From Tetraselmis striata (taxonomy: Eukaryota; Chlorophyta; Chlorodendrophyceae; Chlorodendrales; Chlorodendraceae), in assembly GCA_006384855.1 (NCBI GenBank), contig VCJN01000708.1, positions 496,001 to 560,000 on the forward strand: a stretch of 64,000 nucleotides of DNA. The letters are read 5' to 3'. A program made the position numbers and the translations under genes. Within the stretch, counting starts at the first letter, position 1. Every line of letters starts with the position of its first letter. The notes below the pieces were generated by a model. That model saw only the letters and a program-made list of their open reading frames with translations, was not told the origin of the DNA and ran no database searches. Positions 29,440 to 41,649 of the stretch are shown one piece after another.

Positions 29440-29972
29440 CAGGGTTGGGCTGCAGTATTGTAGCGTTGTAGGCTGCAGTAATTGCAGCCCGCAGTTAAGC
29501 CACTGCACTGCAGCCTGCAGTACTTCCCGCGCGAAAAGGGGTTGCAGTGCAGTTACCCAAAGTGCCCCAAATCTCAATGATAACGAAAACTCATGCTGGA
29601 GGAGTATGGAGCCGAGCCAGCGGATGAGGAGGCGGGAATGAAAGGGGTTTTTATGCCATCATGCTGTTTTACGCGTGTTTCACTATGCATGCGTTGGGGC
29701 ATCATTGTTGGACACACACAAATGTACACACAGTAGGCTTAGTTTTCCCCTCTGTAGGCAATTTCATGATATATTACAACTTCCACCACGATTGCTGCCC
29801 CTCTGCATCCGCCGTGGCTGCCCCTTTGCCCTTCACTGTCCCGCCCTTCCCTATAATCAGCAGTTTCAGTGCTACTGCAGCCTCCACTGCAGCCTGCACT
29901 GCAGCCCTTTGACTGCAGCATGCACTGCGGCCTGCAGCACTGGAAAGTGGACTACAGAGTAGCCCAACCCTG
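29440..29972. mobile_element. hAT-type MITE with 8-bp target-site duplication
   Basis: A 533-bp element with perfect 12-bp terminal inverted repeats CAGGGTTGGGCT (29440-29451 and 29961-29972). GTAGTTAC flanks it at 29432-29439 and 29973-29980, the 8-bp duplication expected for hAT transposases. Many GCTGCAGT or CTGCAGCC motifs crowd both ends, like hAT subterminal transposase sites. There is no transposase frame, so it depends on an enzyme in trans. Confidence 0.88.
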
Positions 29973-29980
29973 GTAGTTAC

Positions 29981-31900
29981 CGCTGCCAGCGTCTAGGAAT
30001 ATAGTACTTGCAAGAGATATAAGGGCGACATATAATGACTCATAACATGGGTAATCAATGGCAGTAATACCGGCACTGCGCGCGAAATACATATTTATTC
30101 GTTAAAAATCTGCGTATTGGCACAAGACTTAGCAGCGTCATGCGTGGTACATTTCTCAGGCTGCAACCTCAATAGTGACACAGGCAGGAGCATTCGCATG
30201 AAAAAGCAACAAAGCATACAAGAAGCTGCATGATTGGCATTGAAATGACATGTGATGCAGCAGGTGCGGGAATGGGCAGCCAGCAGCATGTGTTGCGCTT
30301 GTGCTTGCTAGCATATGTCGGGGCATGTGTCTATGTGCATACATAGGGCATGTGCAACAGCATACATGGCATAATGAGACTTGTGTGTGCATAATGAGAC
30401 ATGCGTGTGAGTTTTCGTGTGCACGTGCATGAGGAGAAATGGTGGGCGGGGGAGCAATTGAAGGTATCATGAGTAGCGTGCATTGCGCATGACAGAGGCA
30501 ATAGCGGTAACAAAAATATATGCACGTGAAGCAGGAAGGACGGCATTTAAAGTTGCGCGAATGGCATGATGGGCTTGAAGCCTACAACGTAACACGTCAT
30601 AAAAGTCATCAGCATTCGAATTCAACCTCGGCATCAAACAAAAGCCACATCAAACCTCATTGACAACCAATTTCAACACAGTTCCCGGTCGTACATTAAT
30701 GTGAATATTCGTCATGCATGTCTCGATTCGGTAGTTCTACAGGTTCGATGCTTTGGGAGAAACAAGACAGAGGAAGCGCCCCGTGATCATGTAGGAACAC
30801 ATTCGCACATACGGGTATGCGGCTGATGCACGGAACAATACCCAATCTTTGGCGTCTCATCATCGCTAAACTGCACAGCATGGAGGGTCTAGCACGAGGG
30901 CAGGGCGGACAATTCGACTCTTATCATTACCGATAGTTAATGTGTTATCTCGACTTGCCTCTTCCAGCTAGCTCTGGTGATAAATATTATATATTAATAT
31001 ATAGGTAATATCATATTATGTGGGCCATATGATATGATATTACCACTATACTATCATAATAAAAACAATAATAATAATGATGATGATATATCATCATCAT
31101 CATCATCATCTATTATCGTTATATAGTTGAATGTTTTAATATATTGTCATTTTTGATTTCAAAGTTATACTATGTTAGCAGTGAGTAGTTCTAAGTTCTA
31201 CCGTAGGAATCATCCCTATCTACTAAGATGCTGGCATGAATGCCCAGCCACCAATGTAGTAGTAAGGTATTAGTCTGACTGCAAATACCGGACACTCTAC
31301 AAATAAGTAATACACAAGTACCTGAAAAGCGACATGATAGAATGATTGCAAAAAGCCAGCAGAGCGTACAGAAATCGACCCATGATATACTCTTAAAAAT
31401 CCAGTCAACTTGCACTCAGAAAACTGTGCTGAAGTCTGGTGAAGTTAAAGATCGGATGTAGAACAATCGGATAGTAATGGCCAAGCATTTAGTCACTGCA
31501 ACTGGATGGCGAACATTATCCACGGCACATCCATACAGCATTTATCCTTATGTGCATCCCCTTTTGTTTGGTTGCGGCGCAACACAGCGTATACATATAG
31601 GTACACGCGCACACAATAGCAGTCAAAACATTTTTTTGCTACAACTGATGAAACTACATAATTTTCATCAGTTATGTAGTTTCGTGGAGTCAGTAGATGC
31701 AGGTTCCGAGTCTGTGCTTTGAAGGTGCTGATCAGAATGCGATACATGACCCTGTGTAGAATGTAGCATGCCCGTGCATGGTTGGTCCATGTCATGTATT
31801 GCAGTTGAGGTTAGGTCTGGTACATTACATACCACAGAAGGCGCTCCTGGCGATGTTAAACTAGGTCCAGATGCTAATTCCAGGTATCATGCACAGCCAG
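29981..31900. other. AT-rich intergenic region with small palindromes
   Basis: Contains a hairpin GGTAATATCATAT...ATATGATATGATATTACC (31004-31043), an ATC/GAT trinucleotide microsatellite (about 31066-31110), and an 11-bp inverted repeat AAACTACATAA/TTATGTAGTTT near 31652-31684. The segment 30200-30560 is rich in GCATGTG-like words. No gene seen. Confidence 0.45.
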
Positions 31901-31919
31901 GTGTGCCACACATTGTCTT

Positions 31920-33658
31920 TTATTCCAGCTTCAGCCTGCTACCATCCCAAATGCGGCCAAGCAGCATGGCCGTGGCAAGCCCGGCACCCCCCATGGCACT
32001 CATTGCCAGAAACGTCCCCGACCCGTGAGAGGCCATGAGATGGCCGGACACATAAGTGGCGCCCGCCATGAATATTCCATCGGCGAATGCGCCCTGCACA
32101 GCGTTTGCGGTTGCGGCTATGCTTGGAGGCACTGCTGTCTGTATGAATTTGATGGCGCCAAGGTGGGCAGCCCCAAAGGTGAGGCCGTGCAGTACCTGCA
32201 TGGCAACAAGGAGCGGAAAGCTGGGATCTGTGGCCATCACGGCCCAGCGCAGCACCGTGGCGGCGCCTCCCAGCGCCAGCAGCTGCCACGCACTCAGCAG
32301 CACTTGCAGCCTCTTTTCCGCAAAGAGCAGCACCTGCACATGGCCAGCATGGAAGCTGGTTCAGCATGATGCGGGTTGCAACCTACGTGAAGGGCAATGC
32401 CCCGGCAGGAAAATGGAGGGTACCTCGGCTGCGACGCCCACACCCCATAGCATGCCAATCATGCTGCCCGAGTGGCCTGCCTGCTGCAGCATGATTGTGC
32501 CAAAGCTGTAGTACGCGGCGTGCGATCCCTGAATCAGAGACACCGTCACCAGGAAGGTAATGAACTTGACGTTGCTGACCAACGACCTGGCCTCTGCCAT
32601 CGCACTTGGCTTACTTCTCTTTGATGCGGCACTGGCCGCTTCGGATCTGGGTGATTCTGGGGACCGGTTTAACTCGGGCGATGAGGTAGAGAAGTCGGCA
32701 GCCTGCTGGCCAGGAAGCTGCATGCACGCAAAAGCTAGCAGCATGGAGTAGCCAACCATCATGGGCATGATGAGCCCCGCCCCAGTGGCATGGATTACTT
32801 GCCCGCCAACTACATTGGCAATGATGAATGCGACGCTGCCCCACAGCCGCACGCGCCCATAGGCGCCAACAGGCAACCGCGTGACCGCGAGAGACTCCCC
32901 AAGTGGCATGATGGCGCCGTACAGACAGTTCGCCAAGGAGCACAGCAGCAGCAGTGTCATGAGTTTGTGGCTGAATAGCAGCGAAGAGAACGCCAGGACA
33001 CACGCCACCGCCAATGATATCGCCAGCTGCTTAGGGGCTTTCAGTGTATCTGCCAGCAGCCCAATGATTGGGCCCGACACAGTGCGCGACACCTGCGTGA
33101 TTCCCAGCAGCAGACCGATGTCCGCACTCGACAGGCCTTGAACTTCTCGCATCCAGACTGGCCTGCCCAGATCACGGCAATATATGCGTGAGGCATGGTC
33201 TAGGGTTTTAAAACCCGAAGTCCGACATAAAATGACAAGCACTTGGACAACGACTGGCGAGAGCTCGGGGGAGTCCTGATGGGAAGCCCTGAAACTCCGG
33301 TCGGCCCTCACCAATAGGGCAGCCGTGTGCCAAGAGTTGCAAAGTATGCCGCATAGAATATGGCGAGCTTCACGGCCACGGCAGCCACGCGCGGTGTGGA
33401 GTTCCTTTCCTGCTGTTCCGGGACGCCATCATCCGCGGCTGCCGCCCCCGCCCGCCGAGAAGCAGCGGCACGCTGCCGAGAGTAAACGCGTCGGCCGCGT
33501 TCGGAAGAGTCGTGGCCGATTACGGCACGGCTTTCTACCACGAAACTTCGCCGTAAGGCGTCGCAGCGCTCGATTTGCCGCTGGCATTGCCTGATGGGCG
33601 GTTTCCGTCTGGAGGATGTCCAGGGCCGATCGGCAGCGCTGAGCAACGCGGTTGACAT
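31920..33658 (-). CDS. MFS transporter, MFS_1-like (HcaT/nucleoside-symporter type), paralog 1
   Basis: A 499-residue membrane carrier of the major facilitator superfamily; substrate unknown. Three exons: 33312-33658, 32424-33162 and 31920-32333, all in phase (lengths 347, 739, 414). Residues 1 to about 95 are basic and Ser/Ala-rich and could target an organelle. The first membrane segment reads KLAIFYAAYFATLGTRLPYW, followed by PVWMREVQGLSSADIGLLLG, the typical N-terminal signature of this subfamily. About twelve hydrophobic segments follow, with a charged central loop in exon 2 and SHAAYYSFGTIMLQQAGHSG near its end. The last exon has VLHGLTFGAAHLGAIKFIQT. The C-terminus is GRIWDGSRLKLE. TGTAA on the minus strand lies at 31825-31829. 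A start at 33889 is possible but adds an unconvincing leader. Introns are 149 and 90 bp. Confidence 0.85.
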
Positions 33659-34302
33659 ATGTCTCGGCCGCCTGCGCAGCCTGCAGTTCGGGGGAGATCG
33701 CTTGCCAGATTGCCAGATCCCGAGCAATCTCCCCCTCTGCTTTATACGAAAATGCTGGGGAGTGTATGTGAATAGTGCCGTATTACGTGGTGACGCCTTG
33801 ATGTGAGTGGAGTGGACTTTGGATTTGGCAGAGGAATGACTGACGGCGGCGGATTGCCGACCTGAAGCCGCCGACCACCTTATGGACACGTGATTTTTTT
33901 TCGCCCCCGGGACAGGACTGGCACCAGTGAAACCCTTGCAGCGTCTCTACGACGGCCGTTTAGGCAGCGATCCAGTTACGGAAAGCCCTGGGTAGGCGAC
34001 GCTCCGTTATTATAGTCATCACCAGACACGTGATATGCTGCGCTTGCATGCTGCTGACGTGCTGCTTCGGGCGACGGCGGCGCCTGCGCGCTACGGGCGG
34101 CGGCGGCTACCAGTACCGCCCTTGAGAGCAGCACCAGTACGAGATACCCGTACCGCGGTGATGTGCCAGCATACATCCTGCTCATACCCTGTACGGGTAC
34201 AGGTACTGGTCCCGGTGGTTCTTGTCGAGCATGCTGTGCGGCGGGGCGCACGCGGCGCGTCAGTGCGCCGTCAGCAGTGCGCATCTACAAAATAATGCAT
34301 CT

Positions 34303-34535
34303 TAATATGATGATCTAAAGGTGTTTATCGGGTTTCCTTACGAATTTCCTTACGAAAAACTGTCCTAGTGCGACCCGTACGGTCTGTCAGTGGTTTTAAC
34401 CGGTTAGGTAACCGGTCCCATGGGGTTTCAATACGGCCTGTCCCATCGCCCGCGAGCCCTGCGCTCCCGGCCGGGGAGGTACTTAGGTCAGGCACCATGA
34501 GCTCGTCTGCCATTTCCCAGCTGCAACGGCATCGG
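34303..34535 (+). repeat. Direct repeat unit R1 (LTR-like?)
   Basis: Shares about 200 bp with 36521-36725. The common core includes GTCCTAGTGCGACCCGTACG, GGTGGTTTT or AGTGGTTTT, and CGGCCGGGGAGGTACTTAGG. Identity is roughly 80% by eye. Confidence 0.65.
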
Positions 34536-36520
34536 CTTCGCGGCGGCGGCTTTGCGTACTTGTGCCCGTGTGGGTCAAAGAGGCTGAATACGTCCGCACC
34601 GTTGTTCAACCACCCGGTAGTGAGTCGTCGTGCCGCGCACATGCGTTACGACATCATGCAGCGACAGAAAAGCCCCTAGGAAGCCCCTCGGTAGCCCCTC
34701 GGTAATGTGGTTTTCAATCCCTACTCCGCCCGAGGTCGTTTCCGTTTTTGCCATGGCTTTGCATATGGGACGTTTTCGGGTAGCGATGAGCACGGCAAGG
34801 AATGTGAGCTGGGGGGGGTCCCCGTTTTGGGGGGGGCGGGCGGGGGGGGGGGGGGGGGGGGGGGTAAACCTCAACACCCGAAATGGAGTCGTAATACAAG
34901 CCTTCAGGGCTCCTACGGTGGAGCACCCCCTCGCAGTAGTCAAATCTTGAGGTTAGGTCCGGTGAACGCGCTCGGCACCATGGCCGCTGCTCATCACGGA
35001 TGTCAACGCCGACAATTACGCCTACCGCAACAAAGCGACGCGGACGGAGGTGGACGTCCGTGTCGTCGGGGCGGCCACTTGCTGTCCCGCAAGACATCAC
35101 TTCAACCCGGTCCGCGTGTCCTTGCATCAGCAGCAGGGCGTCGTGGCATCAACGGTCGTTACACGCTGTGTTTTTCCGTAATTAATCGCGTAGTTGGTCC
35201 GTTACGGGGCTGGCGCCGCTCATGCGTCGGTGTTTTGAGAGGGCTCGTTGCCCTCGCCCTAGTCGTGTTGCAGCAACGCCGTTTGTTGTGGTCGAGTGGG
35301 AGGCGGTTGCGCGGCTCATTATGGTGCGTCTCCGACGCCTCCTATAGCAACGTCGCCGTCACAAAGACCACGACAACCTGCACCTGCCCGCCGTGGGGCA
35401 GCTCTGCCACCTGGCGTGTTTGACGTCTCTTGGTGGCCGTAACTACCCGTGTCCGAGCGACTCCGGGTTTGGAACCTCAACGACCGTCGCTGCTGCTGCG
35501 GCGGCGGCCACCTCGTCGTCGTCATCCTCGCCCCGACATCATTAGCATCGTGACGGGCTGGCGTAGGCCACATGGGCCTCTACGCCGGCCAACCCGCTCC
35601 CGAGGTCACGATATCTCATCTGTGACACCTCGAGCTGCCCGCCGGGGGACATGTCCGCCACCGAATGCGACGTGTGCATTTCTTCGCGACAACAGAAGCC
35701 CGCGACGTGTGAGGGGGTCGGCAACCGTCGCTAGTGCAGAAGCGGCGGCCGCCTCGTCACCAAACTCCGCAAAGCTAGACCCGCGGCAACAACTTACCGA
35801 GTCGGTGGGTTTTCTGCGGCGCCGCCAACAACCGACCCCGACACACCTAAGAGCATGTACGGCACAACCACACTAGGTCCCACATGCCCGCGCCCGAAAG
35901 CGTCTTGCGTTTCACGTGCCGCCCTTCTTGCGAGGTGGCGAGACAACCGTTGTTGGTGATGGCAGCGACCTTGCACCACAGTCATCGCCCGGGGTCACGC
36001 GTCCAACCCTCGTAATGTGCATCGCCACTAGTACGTGTGCAGATTTACCGTCGCGTCGCGAACAACGTACCGGTACTACTTCACCTGGATGTGTGCCGCG
36101 CACTCGCGCGCCCGTGCTCGCTCATGTCCTCGTCCTACTAGTGCATGTGCCGTTGCTTTGTTGGGCGCTCGTCGCCAACTTGGCCGCTCCTACTGGCATG
36201 CAATTCCGGCCCGTGCCGCGCGCCATCACGGCGCGCGGCAAATGATGTAGGGCGCCGTCGGGAGACGGCGCCTTAATTCCGCGACACGTCCGGCCTATGT
36301 CGCGCCGGCGTTCGCGCCGTCAACAACTCAACATCTCCCGTCCTCGCTCGTCTTTTATGCGCGTACGTGCGCCTCGATCGAGGTTCTTGACCTCTCGACG
36401 CGAGACCCCTTCTACAACCATAAGACATCTTCCACCGTCGTCTGATTGGCACGCTTGCCGACTGCCCACGCTCGCAGTCGTGAACGAACCACGTGTAAAC
36501 TGGCAAAACCAAATTCTTTT

Positions 36521-36903
36521 GCATGTTGAAATGATCTAAACGTGTTTCCTAACGAATTTACATGTCCTAGTGCGACCCGTACGGCATGTCGGTGGTTTTA
36601 CCCGGTTAGGTTACAAATCCCATCGGGTTTCAGTTTGGGCTGCCCCATCGCCCACGAGCCTTGTGCTCCCGGCCGGGGAGGTACTTAGGTCAGCCACCAC
36701 TAGCTCGTCTGCCATCTTTCAACTCGCTGCCTTTGGCAGCACCCTCCCGTTTTCCGCCTTCGCCCTGCATGCGGGCCCTTCCTCCGATACACACCCCTTT
36801 CGTTGAACCTTATTCCTAGGCATACAATGGCGCTTTTCCGTGTAAAACAGCCTCCACACCCTTTGTGGCAAAACCAGACTCAATTGCATGTTGCAACATG
36901 CAT
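36521..36903 (+). repeat. Direct repeat unit R2 with a repeated border
   Basis: Begins like R1. A border segment (CTGGCAAAACCA...TTGCATGTTG) occurs on both sides, at about 36499-36530 and 36867-36896. Two related units 2.2 kb apart could be remnants of long terminal repeats, but no reverse transcriptase or primer-binding site was seen. Confidence 0.55.
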
Positions 36904-39542
36904 TCACATCATATTTGTAGATAGCGCTATGTACACATATATATCATACACGAGTAGCGGTATTGTACGTCCGCTGTTGTTTCAGCGACATAGCTTTTAT
37001 AATAGGGAATGTCATATAATCCGGCTAATTATCACCTGTCGCGCACGCAGCGGGGGTTGATTGGTGCAGCGAGTCTCTGCTTGCGTGCATGGTACCTTGG
37101 GCGGCATTCTCTCTGCCGGAGTGCATACAGCCGACTAAGTCTGATGCGTCTGCCCTTGGCTGCTCATCCCGCACCCTCTTTGGTGCTGCCTCCACCTCGC
37201 AATTTCTGTAGTGGACGTTTCCTATTGCCTTTTCGGGTGATTTCCTGATCGCCTTTTGCAGCCAGCTCAAGTATTTAAATCCAGGTACAAGTACTAATCC
37301 TGTTATATATATAGCGAATATTATTGCAGCTAGCACAAGAAATCAAATTATTTGATCCAGCGAAGCGTCGATTGTTCGGCGGTCAGTCGACGGTCATCAG
37401 TCGTCGCAGCATATCTATCTATTTCGCGCGCGTTCGCCGCGCCGGTTTAATACCGTATACCTGTCCACACATTTACGTTTTGCTTCTGTACTCCGACAGC
37501 GGTGCCGGTATCGTGGCCGTCTCGAGCGGCTGACATCTGCCATGTGTGTTCCAGAAGCATCATCAACGCTTCTCGGTGCAGAAGTGGCTAAAATATCCAC
37601 TGATCCGCCCCGACGATGTGAGGTACCAAGTGGCCCGGGAAACTGACAAAGGCTGCCAAGGCGAGCTTCGGGAGTGGCGAATGTGTGCTCCCTCTCTGTT
37701 CGACTCGCCGCAGCACGCCAGTATAAGTCACCGCGCCATCGCGCGGATGTCGTATATTTATTGGCCAGCACCTTCAGGAAGATAGTGCCAGCTGGAGCAC
37801 AGGGGCACGCCCCCTGGCCAACATCTCTGAAGTCTACTGTGCAGCGCTATTGAACACGACAAGCTGACGACGACGACGTATTCAAGTTGCAGGCGGATTT
37901 CTCGTCTGCCGGCTCACCTATGGGCAGGTTTCTCGCATTTCTTCGGGCAGCCACAACGAGCTTCATTAATCCTGGTGAGTAATAGCCGACACCACACAGT
38001 CCTGGCAGTTACCTGCACAGTGACAGTGACAGTACCTAGTAGCCCCAGCAGCAGAGGTGTGCGCCCGCCAGTCCGCAGCTTGCGAAACAACTTTGCTGTG
38101 ACCGACTTGTGTGGGCAATGGCTTCTTCGGAACCGCGGCGATGTTTGAGAAGCCGACCCGCTGACACGGCAACGCCTACAGAGTATGCGCTGCGCTTGAC
38201 ATAATCGATCAACAAGTGCCCAAGCCTACCTCTAATACAGCTCAGCGAAGCTTGGCATCGCATCCTCCACTTCCCTGTGGCGAAACAAACTTGTAACAAA
38301 TTCTATTCTGTTAGTCCCCATGTATATATTAATGATCTACAACAGCAATCGTAGTTATTCCCGCTGGCGATCGTCCAGCAATTCTCGCGACTGCTGTAGT
38401 GTCCACAGCGAGATGGCGGCCGCGGGCAGTTCTGATGCGAAGGCGGCAACTGGGCGCTGAGGGCAGCATTATGGGAACGACGAATAAAAAGGGATTCATA
38501 GACTTGCTTCAATTATAAACCCCGACGGTCACATTTCACGTGGATATATATATCAGTCAGTAGCGCTTTGGGGCTTGTTTTGATCTATGTCTCAACCTTT
38601 GCAATCCGGGCCTGTTTGACTTCTCGCCCTTCTGTCGGTGCAGATAGGCTGCAGCCTGCTGACATCAGCGCTGTGAAGCTACTTCTCGACTCCATGAATC
38701 GGCCCGGCAAAGTTCTCAGCACGCATGGCAGCAACATATCGATATCAGCAGTAATGCCAAGGTATGAGCATCGTCGTATGGGCCTGTCCGACAAGAGAGC
38801 AGAATGTCCAGGGCGCTGATGGATGCAATGAGCACAAATGGTAATACGGCAGCAATAAATTATTCTTCTCAATGACGACTAGCAATTTGTTACGCTACTT
38901 TGAATAGCTGAGAGTGGCAATCGTACGTGTCCTACAAGACCTCGTTGGATGAACGAGCATATGGGCTGTAGTCGTAGCTTCCATGAATATCGCTCGCTCG
39001 CAGTGGATCCGGCGACTCGTCGTCGTTGCGAGCGCAGTGTCATCGAGTCGCCAGGATCGGTCAATAGAAGTATCGATATCTCGCGCCATTTGTGCAGCCT
39101 CATCTCTATCTTGGAAACACAAAACCCGCTAGACGAGTGTAGGCAGCATGCATGGTGATTTGTGTGCCACTTTGCTAGGAACTGCTTGTAATTTCTTTTG
39201 AGGATGATATCAGTGATGTGCTGCCTTGTTCGCCGCGCTGCAGGCCTTCAGTCGTCGACCAGCAGGCGCTAACGGCGGGCCTCTCACCATTTGGAATCCG
39301 AAGGCGAGAGATGCCATGCTACACCGCCTTGCGCATCACGCCGGCAATGACGAGATCTTGTGCGCGCCAACATATACCAAGGTGTGCTAGATGGGTGTTG
39401 TCTGCGAGTGGCAGTCTGTTCGACTCGTCTCTTGGGCCTGGCAATAGTTCATATCTAGGGATGATAGCGCGCGGGGCGGACTGTTTCATGATAACAGCGG
39501 AGTGGTCTGCCGCTTGCATGGTAACATGCTCCATTTTCCTCT

Positions 39543-41575
39543 ATGGCTGTGCCAGCTTTCTTATATGGGCATGCATTTGAACACTTCAGGCAACTCTACA
39601 GCTCCAAACGTATCAGTGGTGGCAGCTCACTGCCAGTTCAGCGGTCCTCCGTGGCTGTCAGGGCAACCACTACTTCAGAGGATGACGACTCCCGCGATTC
39701 TGACGCCGCCACCTTCCAGGCTACCAGTAGCGAGACGTCGCAACGAGACTCGCCAATCGAATGCAGAGTCACGTCGCAACGAGACCTGGCGATCTTCTAC
39801 GCAGCGTGGACAGCCGTGCATGGGCTACGACTGCCTTACTGGTGAGTGAGGCGTGATGACTACCCTCTGCCACTATGCTGCCACAATCTGTCAGATGTTT
39901 AAAGACAGTGCTCTCCCGACGCAGTTCGTACATGGTATTACTTCAAAGGCTGACACTTGATGTGATACCTTAGAACAACAGCATCACATGGGTTCACCGT
40001 TTGCGCCATACTGTCTGGCACCTGCGCCTGGGGGTGGCCTAGTCTGACCACAAACTCAACTCTTAAGCCCTTGATGTTGCATATACCTGCAGCTGACAAT
40101 GTGATGCGTTGCTGCTATGTGTGATACGATGCTCCAGGCCGCTGTGGATGAGTGAGGTGCAGGGGCTTACTGGTCCAGAGATTGGACTGCTAATGGGAAC
40201 CACGCAAATTGCGCGCACGCTGGCGGCTCCAGCAATAAGCCTCATGTCAGACTCGCTCAACGCACCCAAGCAGGTCGCAACAGGACTGGCTTTCGCTGGC
40301 TTGGCAACCAATGTGGCCTTGCTTGGCAGCCACGACTTGGTGCCCCTTCTCGTGATCTGCTCCGTTTCAAACTGCCTCTTCTCCGCCATCATGCCCATTG
40401 GCGAATCGCTGGCGATGACCAGGCTCCCGGCAGACGCCTACGGCCAAACTCGGCTGTGGGGCAGTATTGGATTCATAGTTGCAAACGTGATGGGTGGCCT
40501 AGTCTTCGCACAACACGGCACAGAGTGGGTGATGCCTTTGTCCATCGCTGCCAACCTTGCTATGGCAGCATCATGCACGAGGCTCCCAGGTCCGGCATTG
40601 CCACCCGCTCCCGAGGCTAAGGAGGCATCCGAGCCTCGTCAAGGATGGACTGCAAAGCCCATCAGCATGGCTACACCAGCTGTTGCGGCCAGCGTACCAG
40701 GTGACCCTCCAGGCTACGGCGTCTACACGAGTGGCAGCACATCGTCAGAGGCCGCCTCCCTGGCTCGCAACCCCACGTACATCACTTTCTTGCTAGCCGC
40801 GTGCCTGGTCCAAGCGTCACATGCTGCATACTACAGCTTCGGGACCATCATCCTCCAGCAGGCTGGCTACTCTGGAACCAGTATTGGCGCACTTTGGGGC
40901 CTGGGTGTGGCAGCCGAGGTAAGCTAGTGTCGCGTTGTTTTCAACCGGTGAATATGATTGGTTCTGATACTCGTATTGATGACTGCTACTTGAAGAATCC
41001 CTCAGCCACAATTCTTTGTTGTGCCAAACTTCCTCTACCCCTTTCCTCCTGCTCTCCTACACATCCACCAACTTGGTCAGTATGTTGATGTGCTATCCAA
41101 TTCTGTGGATGCCTTTTCCGAATATGTGATGATGAAATGTGCAATTATTGTCCGAGTGCAGGTGGCCCTATTTGCTTGGAAAGGTCTTGACAGAGCGTTG
41201 AACGCGTGGCAGCTGCTGGCTGTGGGTGCTGCGGCTTCAGTGTTGCGCTGGATGGTGATGGCTACCTGCCCGAGTCCCCCCCTCCTGATAGCTGCTCAGC
41301 TGCTGCACGGCCTCACCTTTGGGGCTTGTCACCTCGGCTGCATCCGCTTTGTCCAGACTGCCGTGCCGCCTCGCATCTCTGCCACAGCGACCGCATTCAT
41401 CGGTGCAATGTCGGAGGGAGTGTTCATGGCGGGAGCCACCTTTGTGTCTGGCCAGGTTTTGGCGTCACACGGGTTTGGCACGTTCTGGCTGATGAGTGCA
41501 ATGGGGGCGGCAGGCCTTGCTATGTCTACGCTCCTGGGCCGTATCTGGGACGGTAGAAGGCTGAAGTTGAAATGA
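39543..41575 (+). CDS. MFS transporter, MFS_1-like, paralog 2
   Basis: A 497-residue paralog of the minus-strand transporter. Exons 39543-39841, 40138-40918 and 41162-41575 have lengths 299, 781 and 414. Both introns sit at the same codons and phases as in paralog 1: inside the Trp codon of LRLPYW, and after GVAAE. The leader is Ser/Thr/Arg-rich with VRATTTSEDDD, which could be a plastid targeting peptide with a V-R-A cleavage-like site. Then come DLAIFYAAWTAVHGLRLPYW, PLWMSEVQGLTGPEIGLLMG, SHAAYYSFGTIILQQAGYSG and LLHGLTFGACHLGCIRFVQT. The central loop is longer and different from paralog 1. TGTAAA lies at 41641, 66 bp past the stop. Substrate unknown; bacterial relatives include aromatic-acid and nucleoside carriers. 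Confidence 0.87.
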
Positions 41576-41649
41576 GTGCATAATGACTGCTGCCGAGCTA
41601 CATGGCTTGCCCCTTAAGCCCGTGAAGGTTCGCATCTTACTGTAAATAA

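Larger units (their letters stand above)
33890..39540. other. Repeat-derived spacer between the two MFS genes
   Basis: No intact gene. It holds degenerate direct repeats (see 34303 and 36521), interrupted poly-G at about 34810-34863 and a GC-rich block at 34980-36250. That block has a frame reading LITDVNADNYAYRNKATRTE with no known family, which may be a decayed mobile-element protein. A minus-strand frame at 37025-37336 starts with a hydrophobic stretch but lacks other support. 38.0-39.5 kb shows no feature. Confidence 0.4.

Noticed and set aside
37025..37336. Minus-strand frame starting with a hydrophobic stretch (LAAIIFAIYITGLVLVPGF)
   Set aside because: Single frame with no domain, AT-rich start and no exon context. 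It may be chance.
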